From assembly GCF_001676725.1 (NCBI RefSeq), contig NZ_CP016172.1:3906001-3970000 (forward strand): a DNA stretch of 64,000 bases. Direction: 5' to 3'. Positions 36,649-46,744 of the stretch are shown here, piece by piece. Under the pieces are notes generated by a model. It searched no databases, was not told where the DNA came from, and saw only the letters and a program-made list of their open reading frames with translations. The DNA is from Bordetella flabilis. Lineage in GTDB: Bacteria; Pseudomonadota; Gammaproteobacteria; Burkholderiales; Burkholderiaceae_B. The stretch's first letter is position 1. Every line of letters starts with the position of its first letter. Both the position numbers and the translations under genes were made by a program.

Positions 36649-37932
36649 TCACTGCGGCTGGCGCACGAACTGCGCCAGCTGTGCCAGCGGCACCTGTTCC
36701 TGGCCCGCGCCATCGGCCGTGCCACGCAGCGGCTTGACCCCCGCCGTCGCGCTGGCCACCTCGTCGGCGCCAAGGATAACCGCTACGCGGGCGCCACTGG
36801 CATCCGCACGCTTGAATTGCGATTTGAAGCTGGCCGCGCCGGCGTGGACGATAACGGAAAGGCCGGCATCGCGCAGTTGCTCCCCCACTTTGGCGGCCAG
36901 CCGCTGCGCATCGTCGCCCTGGTGCACGATGTAGATCTCGCATTCCGGCACCGCCGCGGGCGGAGCCGTCTGGTCCCATAGATCCAGCAGCCGTTCCATG
37001 CCGATGGCAAACCCGACCGCCGGCGCCGGCTTGCCGCCCAAAAGCTCGATCAGGCCGTCGTACCGGCCGCCGCCGCATACCGTGCCCTGGGCGCCGAGGC
37101 GGTCGGTGACCCACTCGAAGACCGTCAGGTTGTAGTAGTCCAGTCCACGGACCAGGCGCGGATTGAGCCGATAACCGATGCCGGCATCGTCCAGCCGCTG
37201 GCGCACGCCATCGAAGTGCGCGCGGGATTCATCCCCCAGGAAATCGAACAGGCGCGGCGCGCTGTCGGCCATGGCCTGCATGGCCGGGTTCTTGGTGTCG
37301 AGCACGCGCAGCGGATTGCTGTACATCCGGCGCAGCCCGTCCTCGTCCAGCACGTCGCGATGCCGCTCCAGGTGCTCGATGAGGGCCGCGCGGTGCGCGG
37401 CGCGTTCGGCGGGCTGGCCCAGCGAATTCAGTTCCAGCCGGACATCGGTCAGGCCCAGCAGTTTCCACAGGCGCGCCAGCATGACGATCAGCTCCGCGTC
37501 GACGTCGGGCCCGGTGAATCCCAGCGCCTCGACGTCGATCTGGTGGAACTGGCGGTAGCGGCCGCGCTGCGGGCGCTCGTGCCGGAACACCGGCCCCAGC
37601 GAATACACGCGGTGCGGGCGGTCGTACAGCAGATTGTGCTCGATAGAGGCGCGCACGATGCCGGCCGTCATTTCGGGCCGCATGGTCAGTGATTCGCCGT
37701 TCAGCGCGTCCGTGAAGGTGTACATCTCCTTCTCGACGATATCGGTGACCTCGCCGATGCCGCGCGCGAACAGACGCGTGTGCTCCAGCACGGGCGTGCG
37801 GACATTGCGGTAGCCGTAGGCGTGCAGCCAGTTTCGTACGATCTCCTCGAACTGCTCCCAACGCGCGCCCACGCCGGGCAGGACATCGTTCATGCCGCGG
37901 ATGGCGGCGACTTTCTGGAAACCTTGCGTCAT
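36649..37932 (-). CDS. hisS: Histidyl-tRNA synthetase
   Basis: A 427-residue class II synthetase. Motif 2 is [22 protein letters not shown], the histidine-specific segments [13 protein letters not shown] and CGGGRYDGL, and motif 3 [15 protein letters not shown]-terminal anticodon-binding domain follows ([20 protein letters not shown]). Start [19 protein letters not shown] is typical. It is 51 bases after ispG and 59 before yfgM in the same transcript. Confidence 0.97.
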   Translation of the reverse strand: MTQGFQKVAAIRGMNDVLPGVGARWEQFEEIVRNWLHAYGYRNVRTPVLEHTRLFARGIGEVTDIVEKEMYTFTDALNGESLTMRPEMTAGIVRASIEHNLLYDRPHRVYSLGPVFRHERPQRGRYRQFHQIDVEALGFTGPDVDAELIVMLARLWKLLGLTDVRLELNSLGQPAERAAHRAALIEHLERHRDVLDEDGLRRMYSNPLRVLDTKNPAMQAMADSAPRLFDFLGDESRAHFDGVRQRLDDAGIGYRLNPRLVRGLDYYNLTVFEWVTDRLGAQGTVCGGGRYDGLIELLGGKPAPAVGFAIGMERLLDLWDQTAPPAAVPECEIYIVHQGDDAQRLAAKVGEQLRDAGLSVIVHAGAASFKSQFKRADASGARVAVILGADEVASATAGVKPLRGTADGAGQEQVPLAQLAQFVRQPQ

Positions 37933-37983
37933 GTCATGAGGCGCGCCGGAGCAGAGCCGCCGGTTCGCGCCGTACCTTTGGTT

Positions 37984-39270
37984 TTATTGTGAGACAGGCG
38001 CGCCGTACCGGCGCGCGACATAATTTTCGACGATCGCCTGGAACTCTTCGGCAATGTGATCGCCCTTGAGCGTGACCGTGCGTTCGCCATCGATGAATAC
38101 GGGCGCCGCCGGCACCTCGCCGGTGCCGGGCAGGCTGATCCCGATGTCGGCGTGGCGGCTTTCGCCTGGCCCGTTCACCACACATCCCATGACAGCGACA
38201 TTCATGGACTCGACGCCGGGATAGCGCCCGCGCCATATCGGCATCTGCCGGCGCAGATAGGACTGGATGCTGTCGGCCAGTTCCTGGAATACGGTGCTGC
38301 TGGTGCGGCCGCATCCCGGGCAGGCAACCACCATGGGCGTAAATGCCCGCAACCCCATGCTTTGCAGGATCTCCTGCGCCACGATCACTTCCCGGCTGCG
38401 GTCGCCGCCGGGCTCGGGGGTGAGCGAGATGCGAATGGTGTCGCCGATGCCTTCCTGCAACAGCACCGCCAGCGCCGCCGTCGACGCCACGATGCCCTTG
38501 CTGCCCATCCCGGCCTCGGTCAGGCCCAGGTGCAGGGGGTAGTCGCAACGCGCGGCCAGATCGCGATAGACCGCGATCAAATCCTGTACATGGCTGACCT
38601 TGCAGGACAGGATGATCTTGTCGCCGGGCAGGCCCAGTTCCTCGGCACGCCGGGCGTTGCTGATGGCGGAGACGACCAGTGCGTCGCGCATCACGGCCTG
38701 GGCTTCCCAGGGCGACGCGCGGCGGCTGTTCTCGTCCATCTTGCGCGCCATGAGTTCGTGGTCCAGGCTGCCCCAGTTCACGCCGATGCGCACCGGCTTG
38801 TCGTGACGGCAGGCGACTTCGATCATCTGCGCAAAATTGTCGTCACGCTTCTTGCCGCCGCCCATATTGCCCGGGTTGATACGGTACTTGGACAAGGCCT
38901 GGGCGCATTCCGGAAACTGGGTCAGCAGCTTGTGGCCGTTGTAGTGGAAGTCGCCCACCAGCGGCGTCGCCACGCCCATGCGATCCAGTTGTTCGCGGAT
39001 GGCGGCGACCTCGCGCGCGGCCTCCGGCGTGTTCACCGTGATGCGCACCAGCTCGGAACCGGCCTGGGCCAGCTCGCGCACCTGGATGGCCGTGGCGATC
39101 GCGTCCGCGGTGTCCGTGTTGGTCATCGACTGCACGACCACGGGGGCATCGCCGCCGATGGTGACGGCACGCGAACCCCATTGGACGCGTACCGCGCGTG
39201 TCGAATGGCGCGGCGCCGCCCCTACCGGAGGCGGCGCTTGATCCTGGCAGGGCGGAGGCGATTCTTGCAT
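37984..39270 (-). CDS. ispG: 4-hydroxy-3-methylbut-2-enyl diphosphate synthase IspG
   Basis: A 428-residue iron-sulfur enzyme of the MEP isoprenoid pathway. N-terminal TIM-barrel motifs are [12 protein letters not shown] and VGDFHYNG. The C-terminal cluster ligands are in [14 protein letters not shown] and the [10 protein letters not shown] signature with its catalytic glutamate. An extended proline-rich start (first 20 residues) precedes the fold; the initiation codon may be further in. It follows the rodZ-like gene by 76 bases. Confidence 0.96.
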   Translation of the reverse strand: MQESPPPCQDQAPPPVGAAPRHSTRAVRVQWGSRAVTIGGDAPVVVQSMTNTDTADAIATAIQVRELAQAGSELVRITVNTPEAAREVAAIREQLDRMGVATPLVGDFHYNGHKLLTQFPECAQALSKYRINPGNMGGGKKRDDNFAQMIEVACRHDKPVRIGVNWGSLDHELMARKMDENSRRASPWEAQAVMRDALVVSAISNARRAEELGLPGDKIILSCKVSHVQDLIAVYRDLAARCDYPLHLGLTEAGMGSKGIVASTAALAVLLQEGIGDTIRISLTPEPGGDRSREVIVAQEILQSMGLRAFTPMVVACPGCGRTSSTVFQELADSIQSYLRRQMPIWRGRYPGVESMNVAVMGCVVNGPGESRHADIGISLPGTGEVPAAPVFIDGERTVTLKGDHIAEEFQAIVENYVARRYGAPVSQ

Positions 39271-39346
39271 GGCGAAGAAGCTACGAAAGCGGGAAGATGG
39301 ATGGACGTAAGCGTCCGAAAATAGCCGGTACGCGACGAGCCCGGCG

Positions 39347-39838
39347 TCATTGCCCCGAGCGCGTGAGCCAACCCGGCATCCAGTGCGTGGGCAGCCAGCC
39401 TTGCCAGAACCCGTAGGCCACGGCCGCTGCGAGCACCAGCAGGATGACGATCAGCCAGCCCCACGAAGACGAACTGCGTTCCTCTTCCGTCGGCATGGCG
39501 CCTCGCGGCGCGTGCAGGCTGCCCTGGGTCAGGCGCGCCGGCGCGGCGGCACGCATATGCGGTTCGAGAGACGCGATGATGGCTTCGGGGTCGGCGCCCA
39601 GCAGCCGGGCATAGCTGCGGATCAGGCCGCGCAGCGAGATGCCGGTGGGCAGGTCGGACCAGCGCTCGTCCTCGAGCGCTTCGATCTGGCGCGGCGCGAA
39701 TTTGATGCGTCCGGCGACTTCGTCCAGCGACCAGCCTTTGCTGACCCGCAATGCCCGCAGCGCGCCGCCCACGCCCCGCTCGCTGGCTGGATCCAGACCA
39801 GGATGCGAGGAAACGGGCGTAGCGGGAGTCTCGGTCAT
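39347..39838 (-). CDS. rodZ: Short RodZ-like membrane protein
   Basis: A 163-residue protein with a helix-turn-helix (about 24-92, [30 protein letters not shown]) in the cytoplasm and one transmembrane helix (126-146, [19 protein letters not shown]). RodZ of E. coli continues with a periplasmic domain of about 200 residues; here only some 17 residues follow the membrane span. The cytoplasmic part binds MreB in RodZ. Its start overlaps the rlmN stop in ATGA, and ispG follows, the usual rodZ location. A function in cell shape is likely but less certain than for the full-length protein. Confidence 0.8.
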   Translation of the reverse strand: MTETPATPVSSHPGLDPASERGVGGALRALRVSKGWSLDEVAGRIKFAPRQIEALEDERWSDLPTGISLRGLIRSYARLLGADPEAIIASLEPHMRAAAPARLTQGSLHAPRGAMPTEEERSSSSWGWLIVILLVLAAAVAYGFWQGWLPTHWMPGWLTRSGQ

Positions 39839-41001
39839 GCGTGCACCTGCTTGATGGGGATGGCCTGCCGCTGTGCGGCGATACGCTCGGTAATCCGGGT
39901 GCGATCGCGCACCTCACCGGCCAACTGGCCGCAGGCCGCATCGATGTCATCGCCACGGGTCTTGCGCACCGTGGTGATAACGCCGGCGTCCATCAGGCGT
40001 TGCGCGAAGATCCGCACACGTGCCGAAGGAGAGCGCTTCAGGCCGGATTGGGGAAACGGATTGAAGGGAATCAGATTGATCTTGCATCGAACCTGCGCGG
40101 CGATGCGGATCAGTTCCCGCGCATGCTCGTCGGCGTCATTGACGCCATCGAGCATGACGTATTCAAAGGTGATGAAGTCCCTCGGCGCGTGCGCCAGGTA
40201 GCGATTGCAGGCCGCCAGCAGCTCGGCGAGCGGATACTTGCGGTTCAGCGGCACGAGTTCGTCGCGCAAGGCGTCGTTGGGCGCGTGCAGCGAGACGGCC
40301 AGCGCCACCGGACAATCCTGCGCCAGGCGGTCCATCATGGGAACCACGCCCGATGTCGAGACCGTCACCCGGCGGCGCGACAGCCCGTAGGCGTTGTCGT
40401 CCAGCATGAGCCGCAACGAGGTCAGCACCTGGTCGTAGTTGAGCAGCGGTTCGCCCATGCCCATCATGACGACGTTGCTGATGACACGGCTGTCCGGTTG
40501 CACCGCACCGCCCGCCCCGGCAGCCGGCAGGCGTGCGCTGGCCAGGTCTGCTTCGAGCACCTTGCGGGCCCACCACAGCTGGCCGATGATTTCGCTGGCG
40601 TGCAGGTTGCGGTTGAAACCCTGGTGACCGGTCGAACAGAAACGGCAGGCCACCGTGCAGCCGGCCTGGCTGGAAATGCACAGCGTGCCGCGGTCGTCCT
40701 CCGGGATGAAGACGGTTTCGATGGCATTGCCCTGGCCGACGTCGAACAGCCACTTGCGTGTGCCGTCGGCAGACTTCTGCTCGGTGACCACCGCGGGCGC
40801 CTGGACCACGCATTCCTGCGCCAGTTGCCCGCGGAAATCGCGGGCCAGGTCGGTCATGGCGTCGAACGTGTCGGCGCCGCGCTGGTGAACCCAGCGCTGC
40901 AGTTGCCGCGCGCGGAAAGGCTTGCCGCCCCACCGCCCCACCAGGGCGGTCAGCTCGGCGCCATCCAGGCCCAGCAGATTGACACGTTCGATCTCGTTCA
41001 T
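39835..41001 (-). CDS. rlmN: 23S rRNA (A2503-C2) methyltransferase RlmN
   Basis: A 388-residue radical-SAM methyltransferase. The cluster motif CTVACRFC supplies Cys115, 119 and 122. Motifs for SAM binding [10 protein letters not shown] and the C-terminal [16 protein letters not shown] with the catalytic resolving cysteine are present. It methylates A2503 of 23S rRNA and A37 of some tRNAs. It lies 21 bases after ndk and is translationally coupled to the rodZ-like gene. Confidence 0.96.
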   Translation of the reverse strand: MNEIERVNLLGLDGAELTALVGRWGGKPFRARQLQRWVHQRGADTFDAMTDLARDFRGQLAQECVVQAPAVVTEQKSADGTRKWLFDVGQGNAIETVFIPEDDRGTLCISSQAGCTVACRFCSTGHQGFNRNLHASEIIGQLWWARKVLEADLASARLPAAGAGGAVQPDSRVISNVVMMGMGEPLLNYDQVLTSLRLMLDDNAYGLSRRRVTVSTSGVVPMMDRLAQDCPVALAVSLHAPNDALRDELVPLNRKYPLAELLAACNRYLAHAPRDFITFEYVMLDGVNDADEHARELIRIAAQVRCKINLIPFNPFPQSGLKRSPSARVRIFAQRLMDAGVITTVRKTRGDDIDAACGQLAGEVRDRTRITERIAAQRQAIPIKQVHA

Positions 41002-41022
41002 GACGCTCGCGTGGTGCCGCGA

Positions 41023-41448
41023 TCAGCGGCTGTGGATATTGATTTCCGGGAAGAAGAAAGCGATTTCGACGGCGGCCGTTTCAGGCGCGTCGGAGCCGTG
41101 CACCGCATTGGCGTCGATGCTGTCGGCGAAATCCGCACGGATCGTGCCGGCCTCGGCCTTCTTGGGATCAGTGGCGCCCATCAGGTCGCGGTTCTTCTGG
41201 ATGGCGCCTTCGCCTTCCAACACTTGCACGAACACCGGACCGGAGACCATGAAGTCGACCAGGTCCTTGAAGAACGGACGAGCCTTGTGCACGGCGTAGA
41301 AGCGCTCTGCGTCGGCGCGCGACAATTGCTGCATGCGCGCAGCGATTACCTTCAGGCCGGCCTGCTCGAAACGGGCCACGATCTGGCCGATGACGTTCTT
41401 CGCCACGGCGTCGGGCTTGATGATCGAGAGGGTGCGTTCGATGGACAT
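41023..41448 (-). CDS. ndk: Nucleoside diphosphate kinase
   Basis: A 141-residue Ndk. [17 protein letters not shown] at the start and the catalytic histidine in NAVHGSD near residue 117 are diagnostic. It balances NTP pools by phosphate transfer from ATP. GGAG precedes the ATG; twenty in-frame codons upstream are within the leader. First gene of the ndk-rlmN-rodZ-ispG-hisS-yfgM-bamB-der-hisC run. Confidence 0.97.
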   Translation of the reverse strand: MSIERTLSIIKPDAVAKNVIGQIVARFEQAGLKVIAARMQQLSRADAERFYAVHKARPFFKDLVDFMVSGPVFVQVLEGEGAIQKNRDLMGATDPKKAEAGTIRADFADSIDANAVHGSDAPETAAVEIAFFFPEINIHSR

Positions 41449-41498
41449 GAAAACTCCAATAAAAACAGGGACTTCTAACAGGTTTACAGTAACCGGGC

Positions 41499-41536
41499 AT
41501 TCTAGCACGCCGCGATTCGCCGCTACATCTTAAAAT
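41499..41536. promoter_or_regulatory. Divergent promoter elements for ndk and valS
   Basis: On the minus strand TGCTAGAAT (hexamer at 41499-41504) is an extended -10, giving a leader of about 45 bases to ndk. On the plus strand TAAAAT (41531-41536) is a -10 candidate for valS. Neither has a convincing -35. Confidence 0.4.
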
Positions 41537-41592
41537 TGCAGGTTTGCCCTGGCCTAAACCGCCTTTGGGGCGCAGTCAGCCGGAACCGTGTA

Positions 41593-44469
41593 ATGAACAA
41601 AGCCGCACCCCAGAACGAGTCGCAGGAACTGTCGAAAAGCTTCGAACCCGCCGAGATCGAGGCGCGCTGGTACGCCGAGTGGGACCGGCGCGGCTACTTC
41701 GATGCGGGCCGGCACGTGCAGGCCGGCGCAGCATCTACCGGCAGCTACACCATCCAGTTTCCCCCGCCCAATGTGACTGGGACATTGCACATGGGCCATG
41801 CGTTCAACCAGACCATCATGGATGGGCTGGCGCGCTATCGCCGCATGTCGGGCGACGATACGGTGCTTATTCCGGGGACGGACCATGCCGGCATCGCGAC
41901 CCAGATCGTGGTGCAACGCCAGCTGGACGCCCAGCAGGTTTCCCGCCACGACCTCGGCCGCGACAAATTCATCGAAAAAGTATGGGAGTGGAAGCGCCAA
42001 TCGGGCAACACGATCACCGGCCAGGTGCGCCGGCTGGGGGCCTCGGCCGACTGGAAGCGCGAATATTTCACCATGGACGAGCGCATGTCGCGCGGCGTGG
42101 TGGAAACCTTCGTACGCCTGTACCGCGAAGGGCTGATCTACCGCGGCAAGCGCCTAGTCAACTGGGACCCCAAGCTGCTGACAGCCGTGTCCGACCTGGA
42201 AGTGCAGGCGGAGGAAACCGACGGCTTCATGTGGCATATCGAGTACCCCTTCGTCGACGGACCGCAGACCATCGTCGACGCCGAGGGCCGCACGGTGACG
42301 CTGCGCGGCATGACCATCGCCACCACCCGCCCGGAAACCATGCTGGCCGATGGGGCGCTGTGCGTGCATCCTGACGACCCGCGCTACAAGCATCTGCTGG
42401 GCAAGCTGGTGGAGCTGCCGCTTTGCGACCGCAACATTCCCATCATCGCGGACGACTTCGTCGATCCCGCGTTCGGCACGGGTTGCGTCAAGATCACCGG
42501 CGCGCACGACTTCAACGACTATGCCTGCGCGCTGCGGCACAACCTGCCGATGATCGTCATCTTCACGCCGGACGCGCATATCAACGAGAACGGCCCGGAA
42601 GCCTTCCGCGGCCTGGAACGCTATGAGGCGCGCAAGGCCGTCGTGGCGGCCCTGCAGGACCAGGGCTATCTGGTCAAGGTCGAACCGCACAAGATGATGC
42701 AGCCCAAGGGCGACCGCACCGGCGTCGTCCTGGAGCCCATGCTGACCGACCAATGGTTCGTCGCGATGAGCAAGCCCGCCCCCGAGGGCACGCTGCATCC
42801 CGGCAAGAGCATCACGGACGTCGCGCTGGAAGTGGTCGCCGACGGGCGCATCACCTTCTACCCCGAGAACTGGACGACGATCTATAACCAGTGGCTGAAC
42901 AACATCCAGGACTGGTGCATCTCGCGCCAGCTCTGGTGGGGCCACCAGATCCCCGCCTGGTATGCGGAGGATGGCCGTATCTTCGTGGCCCATACCGAAG
43001 CCGAGGCCATCGACCAGGCGCGCGCGGCCGGCGTCGAAGGTCCGCTTGAGCGCGATCCCGACGTGCTGGATACCTGGTTTTCCTCCGCCCTGGTGCCCTT
43101 CACCACGCTGGGCTGGCCGGAACAGACGCCGGACCTGGCGCGCTACCTGCCGTCCAGTGTGCTGGTCACCGGCTTCGACATCATTTTCTTCTGGGTTGCG
43201 CGCATGGTGATGATGACCACGCACCTGACCGGCCAGATTCCTTTCAAGCACGTGTACGTGCATGGCCTGATCCGCGATGCCGACGGGCAGAAGATGAGCA
43301 AGTCCAAGGGCAATACCCTGGACCCGGTGGACCTGATCGACGGTGTCGACCTGGAAACACTGGTCGCCAAGCGCACCTATGGCCTGATGAATCCCAGGCA
43401 GGCGGGCGCCATCGAGAAGGCGACGCGGCGCCAGTACCCCGACGGTATCCCGGCTTTCGGCGCGGACGCGCTGCGCTTCACCATGGCGGCCTATGCCACG
43501 CTGGGCCGCAATATCAACTTCGACCTGAAGCGCTGCGAAGGCTACCGCAACTTCTGCAACAAGCTGTGGAACGCCACCCGCTTCGTTCTGATGAACACGG
43601 AAGGCCACGATGTCGCCCAGGGCGACGGCGAAACGTCCATGGTCGACCGCTGGATCGTCAGCCAGTTGCAGGAGCTGGAGGCGGAGGTGGCGCGCGGCTT
43701 TGCGGACTATCGCTTCGACAACGTCGCCAATGCCCTGTACCGCTTCATCTGGGACGAGTATTGCGACTGGTATGTCGAACTGGCGAAGGTGCAGTTGCAG
43801 ACCGGCACGCCGGCGCAGCAGGCCGGCACCCGCGCCACCCTGATCCGCGTACTGGAAGCGGTGCTGCGGCTGGCGCACCCCATCATTCCCTTCATTACCG
43901 AAGAGCTTTGGCAGAAGGTGTCCGTGGTGGCGGGCAAGCGCGCGCCGGGCGCCACGGACAGCGTCAGCGTCCAGCCTTATCCGCGGCCGAACGCCGATGC
44001 TGTGGACAAGCAGGCCGAGGGCGACGTGGCCGAACTGAAGGCTCAGATCGAGGCTGTACGGGCCCTGCGCGGCGAGATGAACCTGTCGCCCGCCCAAAAG
44101 GTGCCGCTGATCGTCCAGGGCCGCGCGGATATCCTGCACCGCAATGCGCCTTACCTCGCGGCCCTGGCTCGCCTCACCCAGGTCGAGGTCGTGGCCACCC
44201 TGCCCGATGTGGGCGCGCCGGTGCAGGTGGTCGGCGATTCGCGCCTGATGCTGCATGTGGAGATCGACGCCGAAGCCGAACGGGCCCGGCTGGATAAGGA
44301 GATCAGCCGCCTGGAAGGCGAGATTGCCAAGGCCAACGGCAAATTGTCGAATGCCAGCTTCGTGGAACGTGCCCCGGCTGCGGTCGTGGAGCAGGAAAAG
44401 GCCCGCCTGGCGCAGTTCGCCGAAACCTTGAACAAGGTACGTGAACAACGGGCGAAACTGGCGGCCTGA
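41593..44469 (+). CDS. valS: Valyl-tRNA synthetase
   Basis: A 958-residue class I synthetase. HIGH is HMGH (66-69) after [14 protein letters not shown] is at about 567-571 in [14 protein letters not shown]. The connective editing domain contains the hydrolytic [17 protein letters not shown] region. The C-terminal coiled coil ([19 protein letters not shown]) binds tRNA. The ATG at 41593 starts the conserved protein with GGAA upstream. It is transcribed divergently from ndk and converges on trmD. Confidence 0.98.
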   Translation: MNKAAPQNESQELSKSFEPAEIEARWYAEWDRRGYFDAGRHVQAGAASTGSYTIQFPPPNVTGTLHMGHAFNQTIMDGLARYRRMSGDDTVLIPGTDHAGIATQIVVQRQLDAQQVSRHDLGRDKFIEKVWEWKRQSGNTITGQVRRLGASADWKREYFTMDERMSRGVVETFVRLYREGLIYRGKRLVNWDPKLLTAVSDLEVQAEETDGFMWHIEYPFVDGPQTIVDAEGRTVTLRGMTIATTRPETMLADGALCVHPDDPRYKHLLGKLVELPLCDRNIPIIADDFVDPAFGTGCVKITGAHDFNDYACALRHNLPMIVIFTPDAHINENGPEAFRGLERYEARKAVVAALQDQGYLVKVEPHKMMQPKGDRTGVVLEPMLTDQWFVAMSKPAPEGTLHPGKSITDVALEVVADGRITFYPENWTTIYNQWLNNIQDWCISRQLWWGHQIPAWYAEDGRIFVAHTEAEAIDQARAAGVEGPLERDPDVLDTWFSSALVPFTTLGWPEQTPDLARYLPSSVLVTGFDIIFFWVARMVMMTTHLTGQIPFKHVYVHGLIRDADGQKMSKSKGNTLDPVDLIDGVDLETLVAKRTYGLMNPRQAGAIEKATRRQYPDGIPAFGADALRFTMAAYATLGRNINFDLKRCEGYRNFCNKLWNATRFVLMNTEGHDVAQGDGETSMVDRWIVSQLQELEAEVARGFADYRFDNVANALYRFIWDEYCDWYVELAKVQLQTGTPAQQAGTRATLIRVLEAVLRLAHPIIPFITEELWQKVSVVAGKRAPGATDSVSVQPYPRPNADAVDKQAEGDVAELKAQIEAVRALRGEMNLSPAQKVPLIVQGRADILHRNAPYLAALARLTQVEVVATLPDVGAPVQVVGDSRLMLHVEIDAEAERARLDKEISRLEGEIAKANGKLSNASFVERAPAAVVEQEKARLAQFAETLNKVREQRAKLAA

Positions 44470-44495
44470 GCCTGCCGCCCGGACGGCAGGCGAAC

Positions 44496-44531
44496 GGAAA
44501 AGCGGCATCCCATGCGGGATGCCGCTTTTCC
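44496..44531. terminator. Bidirectional terminator between valS and trmD
   Basis: GGAAAAGCGGCATCCC (44496-44511) and GGGATGCCGCTTTTCC (44516-44531) form a perfect 16-bp stem with an ATGC loop, flanked by A-tract and T-tract, so it works on both strands. A smaller hairpin (44471-44491) precedes it. Confidence 0.9.
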
Positions 44532-44556
44532 TTTTGCTTTTCTTTAGGCTGCTGGA

Positions 44557-45345
44557 TCAACCCCGGGTCGGCGCGGAAAGGTCCCCGTCGACCAGGGTTT
44601 GCAGGAAGCGCTCGTCTTCCGCGGTGAGCCAGCCCTGGGCGCGCGCCCGCACGATCAGGTCGGGCCGACGCGTGGCCGTCAACCGCAACGACTGTTCGCG
44701 CCGCCAGCGCGCGATCCGGGCATGATGGCCGGACAGCAACGGCGCGGGCACCGGGGTGCCCTGGTAGACCTCGGGACGGGTGTAATGAGGACTGTCGAGC
44801 AGGCCGGACAGGGCTGGATTGAAGGAATCCTGGATGGCCGATTCGTCATCGTTCAGCACGCCCGGCATCAGCCGCACGGTCGCATCGATGATGGCCATCG
44901 CGGCCAGCTCCCCGCCGGACAGCACGAAATCGCCCAGCGAGATTTCCTCGATGACCTGGCGGTCGATGAAGCGCTGGTCCACGCCCTCGTAGCGGCCGCA
45001 TATGAGCACGGCGCCCGCACCCGCCGCCAGCGATTGCGCGCGCGCCTGATCGAAGCGTGGCCCCGTGGGGGACAACAGGATCACCGGGGCCGGCGACGGC
45101 TCCGTGGCGGCCCGGCTGCGCTGCGCGGCATCGACAGCGTCCGACAAGGGTCCGGCCATCATCACCATTCCGGGACCGCCGCCATAGGGACGATCGTCGA
45201 CAGTGCGATGCGCGTCATGCGTGTAGTCGCGCGGGTTCCAGGCATGCAGCGCCCAAAGACCCTGGGTATGGGCCCGGCCCGTCACCCCCAAGTCCCGCAC
45301 GACCGCGAACATGTCGGGGAACAAGGTAACGACGTCGAAGCGCAT
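44557..45345 (-). CDS. trmD: tRNA (guanine-N1-)-methyltransferase TrmD
   Basis: A 262-residue SPOUT methyltransferase making m1G37. The knot motif [27 protein letters not shown] and [13 protein letters not shown] are typical; [16 protein letters not shown] ends the domain. Its start overlaps the rimM stop by one base. In E. coli rplS follows trmD; here the operon stops at the terminator. Confidence 0.97.
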   Translation of the reverse strand: MRFDVVTLFPDMFAVVRDLGVTGRAHTQGLWALHAWNPRDYTHDAHRTVDDRPYGGGPGMVMMAGPLSDAVDAAQRSRAATEPSPAPVILLSPTGPRFDQARAQSLAAGAGAVLICGRYEGVDQRFIDRQVIEEISLGDFVLSGGELAAMAIIDATVRLMPGVLNDDESAIQDSFNPALSGLLDSPHYTRPEVYQGTPVPAPLLSGHHARIARWRREQSLRLTATRRPDLIVRARAQGWLTAEDERFLQTLVDGDLSAPTRG

Positions 45346-45992
45346 CAGAAATCCAGCGGCCAGTCGCTGTCGATACGCCGCTGCGCCAGGTCAACCGCCT
45401 GGACATGCGCCTGGACGAATGGCACCAGGACTTCCACGGGCCGCCCCTTGGCGTCCAGTATCGGTTCGGGCGTCGGCTGGCCGGGCAAATGGCGCTGTCG
45501 CAGCACCCTGAGCAAGGCGTGGGCGCCGTTGTCGAGGACCTCGTCGACCACCCCCAGCACGGCGGACTCGCCGTTTTCCTGGCCCCAGACCGTACAGCCG
45601 ATCAAGTCGACCCAGTAGTACTCGTCTTCGTCGGGAGCAGGAAAGGCCTGGCGGGGCATGCAGACGCTCATGCCGCGCAGGGCCTCGGCCTGGTCGCGAT
45701 CGTCGATACCGGCCAGTTGCGCGACGATGTGCGAGCCATGCGCACGAGCGGCCTTGACCGGGTAGGGCTGGGCAGGCGCTGTCTTGCCCGGCGTAGCGGG
45801 CGCGACAGGACGCATCAGCCACCACACTGGTGGCGAGGAAGCAGGGGAATCCGAAGTAACGGAGAGCAGCACGTCGGCATCTGCCGAGTGGGGCTGGATC
45901 TTGATCCAGCCCTTGACCCCGTAGGCCGCGGCAATGCGTCCAAGCTCGATCAAGTCGGCAGGCGCCTCGGCGGGCTTGGGAACGTTGCTCAT
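45345..45992 (-). CDS. rimM: 16S rRNA-processing protein RimM
   Basis: A 215-residue RimM. The N-terminal domain [19 protein letters not shown] and the PRC-barrel [14 protein letters not shown] are present. It assists 30S maturation. It is longer than usual because of an insert of about 40 residues (Ser/Pro/Ala-rich, near 45-80) between the strands of the first domain. The ATG at 45992 was chosen over one 36 bases upstream because the upstream residues are unlike the family; both have weak ribosome sites. Confidence 0.93.
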   Translation of the reverse strand: MSNVPKPAEAPADLIELGRIAAAYGVKGWIKIQPHSADADVLLSVTSDSPASSPPVWWLMRPVAPATPGKTAPAQPYPVKAARAHGSHIVAQLAGIDDRDQAEALRGMSVCMPRQAFPAPDEDEYYWVDLIGCTVWGQENGESAVLGVVDEVLDNGAHALLRVLRQRHLPGQPTPEPILDAKGRPVEVLVPFVQAHVQAVDLAQRRIDSDWPLDF

Positions 45993-46075
45993 TGCGGGGC
46001 GTGGATCATTGAGACCTGACACGGGCATAGCGCCCTGCCCGGCTCGCCGGCACGGAGCACGCCCATGGGCGCAGA

Positions 46076-46336
46076 TCAGGCCGAAGCCGTGACCTTGGCC
46101 GAGTAGTCTTTCAGCAGACGAGCCACGGCAGGCGACAGCTGGGCGCCGTTGCCGGTCCAGTACTGCACGCGATCCAGGGCAATGCGCAGGCCTTCCGTGC
46201 CTTCGCTGGCGACCGGATTGTAAAAGCCGATGCGCTCGATGAAGCGGCCGTCGCGGCGGTTACGCGAATCGGTGGCCACCAGGTTGTAGAACGGACGCTT
46301 CTTCGACCCGCCGCGGGCCAGACGAATCACCACCAT
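46076..46336 (-). CDS. rpsP: 30S ribosomal protein S16
   Basis: An 86-residue S16: [20 protein letters not shown], the [14 protein letters not shown] signature and [17 protein letters not shown]. First gene of rpsP-rimM-trmD. A promoter with an extended -10 lies 36-65 bases upstream. Confidence 0.97.
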   Translation of the reverse strand: MVVIRLARGGSKKRPFYNLVATDSRNRRDGRFIERIGFYNPVASEGTEGLRIALDRVQYWTGNGAQLSPAVARLLKDYSAKVTASA

Positions 46337-46371
46337 AGGTAATCCCTTGAATTAGATGTGAAAAACAGTAG

Positions 46372-46401
46372 ATTCTAGCACTGTTGGCCCTCGGACGGCA
46401 A
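46372..46401 (-). promoter_or_regulatory. Promoter of rpsP
   Basis: Minus-strand TTGCCG (46396-46401) and TAGAAT (46372-46377) with an 18-base spacer; TG one base ahead of the -10 makes it an extended type. The start of transcription would be near 46365. Confidence 0.6.
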
Positions 46402-46457
46402 ATCGCCGTGCGGAGGGCGTTGGTATGCCGCCCTATCCGGCCGGTCGGCCGGCGGAA

Positions 46458-46721
46458 TCAGCGGCGTCGCAGGTAATGCACCCCTTGCGCCTCGCTTTCC
46501 TGCTGCAGCACCAGGGCATTGCCCGTCTGGCGGGCGAAGGCCTGGAAGTCCCGGATGGCGTTGCGGTCCGTGGTGATGACCTTCAGCACCTGCCCGCTGG
46601 CCAGCTGCGCCAGGGCTTTCTTCGCCCGCAGGATAGGAAGCGGACATGCCAGCCCCGTGGCGTCGACTTCCAGGTCCGCGGCAGGCGCCGCCGCGGAGGT
46701 ATCGGTATCGTTGGGCGTCAT
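46458..46721 (-). CDS. TusA/SirA-like sulfurtransferase
   Basis: An 87-residue TusA-family protein. The Cys-Pro-x-Pro active site is in LEVDATGLACPLPILRAKKA, and the GQVLKVITTDRNAIRDFQAF segment completes the two-layer fold. TusA relatives pass persulfide sulfur to tRNA thiolation or cofactor synthesis. The start at 46721 has AGGTCAGGAA just upstream; an alternative ATG at 46748 would overlap the alaS stop in ATGA. Either way it is co-transcribed with alaS. Confidence 0.85.
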   Translation of the reverse strand: MTPNDTDTSAAAPAADLEVDATGLACPLPILRAKKALAQLASGQVLKVITTDRNAIRDFQAFARQTGNALVLQQESEAQGVHYLRRR

Positions 46722-46744
46722 CGCGTTCCTGACCTCTGGCGCCG

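Noticed and set aside
46375..46647. A 90-codon minus-strand frame overlapping the TusA-like gene.
   Set aside because: The CPxP sulfurtransferase lies in the other frame; this one has no recognisable features.
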